The notes under the pieces are model-generated. The model ran no database searches. It worked only from the letters and a program-made list of their open reading frames with translations, and was not told the DNA's origin. A stretch of DNA of 64,000 nucleotides, from positions 9,244,001-9,308,000 of the forward strand of contig NC_064214.1 in the NCBI RefSeq assembly GCF_023101765.2, read 5' to 3'. The DNA comes from Spodoptera frugiperda (Eukaryota > Arthropoda > Insecta > Lepidoptera > Noctuidae). Numbering within the stretch: the first letter of the stretch is position 1; each line of letters begins with the position of its first letter. Below, piece after piece: positions 58,671 to 64,000 of this stretch. The translations under genes were made by a program, and so were the position numbers.

Positions 58671-58683
58671 ATATAAATAAGTA
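58671..58683 (+). repeat. LINE target-site duplication, right
   Basis: ATATAAATAAGTA, exact copy of 54510-54522. Confidence 0.9.
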
Positions 58684-59520
58684 TCAAAATAATATGTTCC
58701 GTAACATGTCCGAGCCATTTACCCGGACTGTAATAAGAATTGACTCTAAATGAGCGCCGTCTTCATAAAGATCGGAGACGGGAAATCTTTAAAACCCTAA
58801 CTTGTTCTAATTCAATTTATCCATTAAATCTAAACTGAGTTATAACAAAAGTTAAGCTTTTCTCAGAACTGCAAAATCTTATGAGAGATAACAACTCCAT
58901 TCTTCTAAAGAAAAAGTTCTTAGGAAAAAAAAAACTAAAGAGTCGACTTTAAGAGTGAAAAACATTTTTATTTTCCTCCTTATATTTGGGCACGTCGCGT
59001 TTTGAGTACAATTTTCCCAGCAAATATTTAAGGTGGAAAAAAAATACAGCAATTTGATTAAAATTGTTTACTTGGGAGCAACAAATGGACGGTGGGATCT
59101 TTTGCTCAGTATTTTTCATCGGGCGAAATTAGGGTTTTTCATGGGGTACCCTCCAGATGTAATTACTCTATTGGGCTCAGTGAAAGGGCTTTTTAGGCCC
59201 TTAGGTTGCGTTTTTGAAAAGGGCTACGGAGTTTGGTATTGTGACGTGTGTTGAATATGTTTGAATTGCATTGAATATTGGGTTCGGGTGGGGAGGGCAG
59301 AAAATGAGACGTATAGATAGGATTACCCTTTTTTCTTAACATAACGCAATATCATGGTTTTATTCCCTAAGGGGTTATTGTGAGGGTACAGGGGTGAGTA
59401 GATATGTTTATTAAAGACAGGGATTATTGGTTTTGAATAACTATATGAAGATTTATGAGAACTTATCAATATTAAAAAAAATCGAAACATGTGTTCGGTG
59501 TAGTTAGCGATTTCATAACG
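58684..59520. other. No gene seen
   Basis: AT-rich flank; small frames show no recognisable domain. Confidence 0.45.
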
Positions 59521-59524
59521 AATT

Positions 59525-59705
59525 CATAATTATAAAAGTTTCTGCTAGCGACTTCACTCACGTTCTCGTGGAATAAAAATCCTATCACCCAAGTCAACTC
59601 ATACCCTGTCTGTATACCAAATTTCATTAAAATCCGTTCAGTAGTTTCAGCGTGATTGACGGATAAACATCTAAACAAAAGATCTTTCACATTTATAATA
59701 TTAGT
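59525..59705 (-). repeat. Repeat D copy, reversed
   Basis: CACTCACGTTCTCGTGGAAT, CAAATTTCATTAAAATCCGT and GTAGTTTCAGCGTGATTGAC; ends at AATATTAGTG. Confidence 0.7.
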
Positions 59706-60011
59706 GTTATTTTCCGATATTGTTATGTGGCAAAAATATTTTACATCATTCTACAAATTCCAACGTATGAAAATGTTCCCGGAAAATTCCAGCTTTCCAA
59801 GCATTTTAAACTAGATAGTAGTGAAAGTTTTGGGAAGCTACAAATGTATCTACATGGTTGGTTAGCAAAAAGTTTTGATTTAATCAACGTATTGTTTCAT
59901 GTTAGTTTTGTAACCAATGTAAAATATTAATATATTTTCAAAATTTTAGTATCAAATTGAAATGTAAGTTTGTAACAATTATTTTTAGTTATTTCATTTT
60001 ATTTTTTAATG

Positions 60012-60242
60012 TAATAAGCCGGTAAGCGAGCAGACGGTGATCCGTCTGCTCGCTTACCATCACCTGATGGTAAACAATCGTGGTTGCCCATGAACACTCG
60101 AAGCAACAGAGATCTCATACCATGTCTCTATACCGAATTTCATCAAAGTCCGTTCAGTAGTTTCAGCTTCATTGAAGGACAAACATCTAAACAAACGATC
60201 TTTCTTTGTAGAACTTATCATATATGTATAAGTTCTACAAAG
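60012..60242 (+). repeat. Repeat A with hairpin, then repeat D piece
   Basis: GGTAAGCGAGCAGACGG at 60021-60037 is followed after TGAT by its exact complement (60042-60058), then repeat A continues. From about 60115 reversed repeat D follows (TCCGTTCAGTAGTTTCAGCT). Another palindrome, CTTTGTAGAACTTAT, sits at 60204-60242. Confidence 0.7.
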
Positions 60243-61107
60243 TGTCTAAAGTCAGTAAAAAACTACAATGAGGTGTGGTAACCCTTTTCAGCAATATTAT
60301 AAATATAAGATTATATATTAGTACAATATCCATTAAGATATAGAGAGTCCCGTGATTTTACCACATAATTCCCGTTCCCATAAAATTCCCGGGGTGGAAA
60401 CTGCCTTACGGCATTTCCCAGGTCTCCAGTTTAAAGAGGTTTCATTCTGAAAAACAGACTTAGTAGTGTTGTACAATATATTGTTATTATTAACAATGAA
60501 TATTTATTAAAACAGTGAATAAATAAGTACATTACTATTTATAAACTGTTCTATATTTAACATTGTAGAACGTGATCCACTTTCAAAAGAATCAAGTAAT
60601 AAATTCTGATCTGATATTTAAAACCGCAACCGTTTTCTATTTGTGACCCGAATATTCAGTCTAAAAAAGCCAGTGCTTGAACTGAGTGCCTAAACGGTCT
60701 AGGTAGCCTAGGATTTCTAGAATATAAAGTGAGGACGGTCGATACGGTATATTTTAGGCAAAGTTTGGACACGTAATTGTGCCGAATTTAGACTTTACGC
60801 AGTGTCTAGTTCCATGTAGTAGGGGACAAACCTATTGCTGTATACAGGGGGCAAAATCCTTTGAAGTATGTATGAGTTACAAGTTATTTATAATTGCTTC
60901 CACTAAAATAGTCATTGAAATTGAGAACTACGCAATTTAGGTTATTCTCGGCAATTACTTGTTTGTCTGATTTGTGACTAAAATCTGTTTAATTAATCGA
61001 TTTTCGGTGAATAGTGGTGAATACATTATGAAATAATTGCTACTGACATATAAAGCGTGGAACAATATTAAAAAAATTATGGAAAATTATTTAAATACTC
61101 TTATATT
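60243..61107. other. No gene seen
   Basis: AT-rich. A patch at 60.35-60.44 kb (CCCGGGGTGGAAACTGCCTT) looks like a dispersed repeat fragment. Confidence 0.4.
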
Positions 61108-61236
61108 ATGTCGGGTTTCCTCACGATGTTTTCCTTCTCCGTTTGTCAGTGGTGTCTAAATAATCTTACAAAGTACATACAACTCGGAAAAAGTCACATT
61201 GGTACTTTCCTCGAACCTGCACCCTCATGCATGAGA
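61108..61236 (-). repeat. SINE-2 copy
   Basis: TTTGTCAGTGGTGTCTAAAT and ACCCTCATGCATGAGAAAC match 52.15-52.29 kb. CTCGAACCTGC is B-box-like on the minus strand. Confidence 0.6.
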
Positions 61237-61408
61237 AACTTACATCTACAAACTCCAGGCCACTACATGAAATTATACAGGAAATTCATAAAACTCAGTA
61301 ATACTTTAGTCTATCAAACCCTTCCTTCAACAGTTTTGTCCGAAACAACTCTTCATACGATTACCTTATACAACCATATAAGTATTAAGTACCTAGTACA
61401 CATAATAT

Positions 61409-61446
61409 GGGGTGCGGTGCCAGAAGAGGGGTGCGGTGCCAGAAGA
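61409..61446 (+). repeat. 19-bp tandem duplication at LINE 5' end
   Basis: GGGGTGCGGTGCCAGAAGA twice, exact. Confidence 0.9.
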
Positions 61447-62032
61447 CCTCCCCGCGGTGCACCCTGGGTACAGGTAATAGTCCCCCTAACGGGGGTGATA
61501 GGGTTGGAGTGGCTATTGCCTGTAGCGAACTTCTGGACGGAGCGGAAGGACCCGAGATGGGTTCCAAAGGCGGCAGGCTTTGTGCTGACACATGGCCTGC
61601 GCCTCCGAGGGAGCGTCTTTCCGCCCGTCTCTCTGACTTAGCAGAGAGCGTGGCGGAGAGGCAAGGACGGTGCTCGTTGTGCACTCACCCTGCCAACGAG
61701 CAGCATCGGGGCACAAGTTGTCCCCGATTGCAACCGTTGATATCGTAATCCGGGAAGAGGTCATGGTCATGTTTTATGACTCTGAACGGGACGAGGGTCT
61801 TGGCTTGATCGCCCGGACCGCGAGGAAGTTAACCTCTATAAAAAATTCCTCCAATACCAAGTTCTGGTGCGCGGCGAGGGTATGCGTGGCTGAGGAGTAG
61901 TGTCAGTCTCGAGCGCACCCCCAGCTAGGGGACCGGTGGACCCTCTAGTTGGGAAACAAATATACACTTACCCAGGTACAGGGGGCACTGCCTGGGTGGA
62001 CTGAATATTTCCCCCACACTCGTGGGAACTGT

Positions 62033-64000
62033 ATGGGAAAGAAAATAAAATCATTAAAACCACCAGAGGAGGAGAGGGCAGGTGAGCTTAGCTCGCCTGC
62101 AGTTGTTGTGGCAGAGAGCCTTAATGGCTCTGATACCCGTGGGGAGGCGCTGGACTCGTCCAGCAAGTCCCACACACGGGTCCCAAGCTGGAAGGCGTCG
62201 GACTCGGAGTCCGACTCCTCATCAGTGTTTGCCGCGAGCGTGAGCTCTCAGCGACAGACAAGGGCGGCTTTCAAGCGCCCCAGGACGGAGGAGGGTCGGG
62301 GATTGTCCTCGTCCTCCAACGCGCAGGAGGCCCCGGCCCCCCCTAAAATCCCCACGGCCGCGCGGGGTGGAGGCAGGGGAAAGGGCAAGAGGTTAGCAGT
62401 TTCTGCCCGGCCCAAGCCAGCTGAGCATCCTGCCGCAGAGGGTAACGCCCTGATTAGTGCCGTCCACTCGGACTCCTCCGTGATGGAGGTTGTGGACGCC
62501 GAGGGCTTGAAAGGTGAGCGTGGCTCCGAGACCCTTCGGCAAGCTGTCAGGGAGGGGCTCCGCCAGATAGCAGGGAAGAAGTCCCAGCCTGCCGGAGCCG
62601 CTCAGCTGAAGTCGGTGGAGGCCGAAATTATGGCGGCGGCCTTCGATATATGTAGGGTTCCCTCGGCGGGAAAAGTACATCGGGAGCTGGCCGACATGCG
62701 GCGGGAGCTGACGCGCTTGTCGGCCTCCAATGCGGCGCTGGAGGCCGAGCTCCGGGCCACTAAGGCTGAGCTTGCCGTTTGCCGAGGACGTCAACCTCAG
62801 CCTCCGGCGGAACCTGATTTGGTGGAGCTACTTCGCAGGGAGATGGCTGCTTTCCAGCAACGTTTTAATGTGCTGGAGAGCAAACTCCTCCGTCCCCCGC
62901 TAGCAGCCTCGAGTTCAGCGACCTCGAGGTCATACGCGGCCGTTGCGGCCAGGCCCTCGACCTCCTCTGGTCGGACTAGCCGCGGTGCTCAACCGGTGGC
63001 AAGGCCACGAGCGGCTCCCCCAACAAGGACCCCAGCTCCTCCAGTGGTGCAGGCTCCGGCTGGCGGGCAGGCGGTAAATGCGTCTACCGGACGCAGAAGA
63101 GGGAGGAGGGGTGCAGCGGCTCAGCAAGCTGCCCCAGTCACAAGCGAGCCCACCCTGCCGGCAAGTGGTGACTGGCAAGTAGTTGGCGAGGCGAGGAGAG
63201 TCGCCAAAGAGGCGAGGAAGCGCCGCAAAAAAGCGCAGCGGCAGCGGCGCCAGCAGCAGCGCAAGGAGAAGCGCGCTGCGGCCTTGCTTCTCGCCCCTAA
63301 GACCGCGGCTGTAGTTATTACGCTACAGCCCGATGCGGTCCAGAAGGGCGTAACGTATGGCGACGTCCTCGCCAAATTGAAGGGGGCGGTGACTCCCGCG
63401 GAGTTCGGGGCCCCTGACGGGTTCTCAATGAAGGTGACGGCAACTGGAGCCCGTCTACTTGAGGTCCCCGGCGCGGCCAGCGGCTCCTCCGCCGACGCCC
63501 TAGCCGAAAGGATTAGGGCGTGTCTCGGTGCGGAAGAGGTCCGCGTGTCCAGGCCCATCAAGTGCCTAGACATACGAATATTGGGCCTGGACGACTCCGT
63601 GACGGAGCACGAAGTGGTGGCCGCTGTCGCCAGGACGGGAGGGTGCCCTGTTGACCAGGTCAAGGCAGGCACCATCCGTCCGGACAACTCGGGGCTGCGC
63701 ACGGTGGTGGTAAGCTGCCCCGTGACAGCGGCCATAAAGATTAAGGAGGGCAGAAGGCTCCTGGTGGGGTGGGTCTCGGCGCAGGTCAAGCTGCTCGAGG
63801 CCCGGCCTCTGAGGTGCTACCGCTGCCACGTGGGCCACCACGTGAGCGTTAAATGCACCTCGGAGGTTGACCGCAGCGACCGCTGCTTCCGCTGCGGTCA
63901 GCCCGGTCACAAGGCCGGTACGTGCACCGCCCCGCTGCACTGCGACGCATGTGCAGCGGCCGGCAAGCCGGCCAATCACCGGGTCGGGAGCAAGGCCTGC
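62033..64000 (+). CDS. R1-clade LINE ORF1 (Gag-like, zinc knuckles), open to window end
   Basis: ATG at 62033 opens a frame of 656 codons without a stop up to the last base. Seen: a Ser/Pro/Ala/Arg-rich N-terminal part; a heptad-rich stretch at about 215-253 (ELADMRRELTRL); a very basic patch near 385-415; then, at the end, CYRCHVGHHVSVKC (595-608), CFRCGQPGHKAGTC (618-631) and a third CDAC...NHRVGSKAC finger ending at 656. Known: three such knuckles close the ORF1 protein of R1, TRAS, SART and relatives, which packages the element RNA. The stop should be only a short way beyond the window. Codon use is very GC-rich, unlike the surroundings. Confidence 0.88.
   Translation, partial: MGKKIKSLKPPEEERAGELSSPAVVVAESLNGSDTRGEALDSSSKSHTRVPSWKASDSESDSSSVFAASVSSQRQTRAAFKRPRTEEGRGLSSSSNAQEAPAPPKIPTAARGGGRGKGKRLAVSARPKPAEHPAAEGNALISAVHSDSSVMEVVDAEGLKGERGSETLRQAVREGLRQIAGKKSQPAGAAQLKSVEAEIMAAAFDICRVPSAGKVHRELADMRRELTRLSASNAALEAELRATKAELAVCRGRQPQPPAEPDLVELLRREMAAFQQRFNVLESKLLRPPLAASSSATSRSYAAVAARPSTSSGRTSRGAQPVARPRAAPPTRTPAPPVVQAPAGGQAVNASTGRRRGRRGAAAQQAAPVTSEPTLPASGDWQVVGEARRVAKEARKRRKKAQRQRRQQQRKEKRAAALLLAPKTAAVVITLQPDAVQKGVTYGDVLAKLKGAVTPAEFGAPDGFSMKVTATGARLLEVPGAASGSSADALAERIRACLGAEEVRVSRPIKCLDIRILGLDDSVTEHEVVAAVARTGGCPVDQVKAGTIRPDNSGLRTVVVSCPVTAAIKIKEGRRLLVGWVSAQVKLLEARPLRCYRCHVGHHVSVKCTSEVDRSDRCFRCGQPGHKAGTCTAPLHCDACAAAGKPANHRVGSKAC

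Larger units (their letters stand above)
61409..64000 (+). mobile_element. R1-clade non-LTR retrotransposon, 5' part
   Basis: A sharp change from AT-rich to GC-rich DNA at about 61409 marks the probable 5' end. It opens with an exact 19-base tandem pair (61409-61427, 61428-61446). A roughly 620-base 5' UTR and ORF1 follow. ORF2 (endonuclease/reverse transcriptase) would lie beyond the window. The 5' flank shows neither TTAGG telomeric repeats nor 28S rDNA that I recognise, so it is not an obvious TRAS/SART or R1 target. Confidence 0.8.

Noticed and set aside
61385..63979. Several 85-222-codon frames, mostly antisense, over the GC-rich region
   Set aside because: GC-rich DNA has few stops. 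The sense frame from 62033, with its zinc knuckles, explains the coding signal.

Overview
This is nuclear DNA from an insect, almost certainly a moth or butterfly. The background is AT-rich, the one host gene has GT-AG introns, and the intergenic DNA is packed with lepidopteran-type repeats: tRNA-derived SINEs, foldback MITEs, a BEL/Pao LTR retrotransposon, a two-ORF RTE-like LINE and an R1-clade LINE. A noctuid-like species is my best guess from the look of the short repeats. That is an inference and was not searched. There are no bacterial genes, CRISPR arrays, rRNA genes or stand-alone tRNA genes that I can see.

Left half (3.67-30.27 kb, minus strand). Six exons join in frame into one 534-residue organic cation transporter-like protein (SLC22/major facilitator family). 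Every junction has GT-AG signals and compatible phase. Intron 1 is about 20.6 kb. It holds a structurally intact BEL/Pao retrotransposon (21923-28242) with 238-bp LTRs that read as identical. Four bases further on lies a 1.77-kb foldback element (28247-30013) with roughly 0.8-kb inverted arms. The intron also carries a three-copy tandem repeat, a nested TIR element at 18.0-18.8 kb and many short repeats. The gene is transcribed through all of this.

Middle (30.3-54.5 kb). This is intergenic or deep-intronic DNA with no convincing host exon. It holds scattered copies of about eight short repeat families and a near-perfect 98-bp hairpin MITE at 53.6 kb. One weak exon-like ORF at 39.5-39.7 kb is noted.

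Right end (54.5-64 kb). A non-LTR retrotransposon at 54523-58670 shows a textbook twin-priming structure. Its 5' part (5' UTR, ORF1, most of ORF2) is inverted onto the minus strand. Its 3' part (the ORF2 carboxy end, 3' UTR and poly(A)) is on the plus strand. A 13-bp target-site duplication flanks the whole. In this element ORF1 and ORF2 are in one frame, separated by a single TAG, and ORF2 has no AUG before its endonuclease domain. From 61.4 kb to the window edge the DNA turns GC-rich. It contains the 5' UTR and a 656-codon open ORF1 of an R1-clade LINE with zinc knuckles, cut by the window end.
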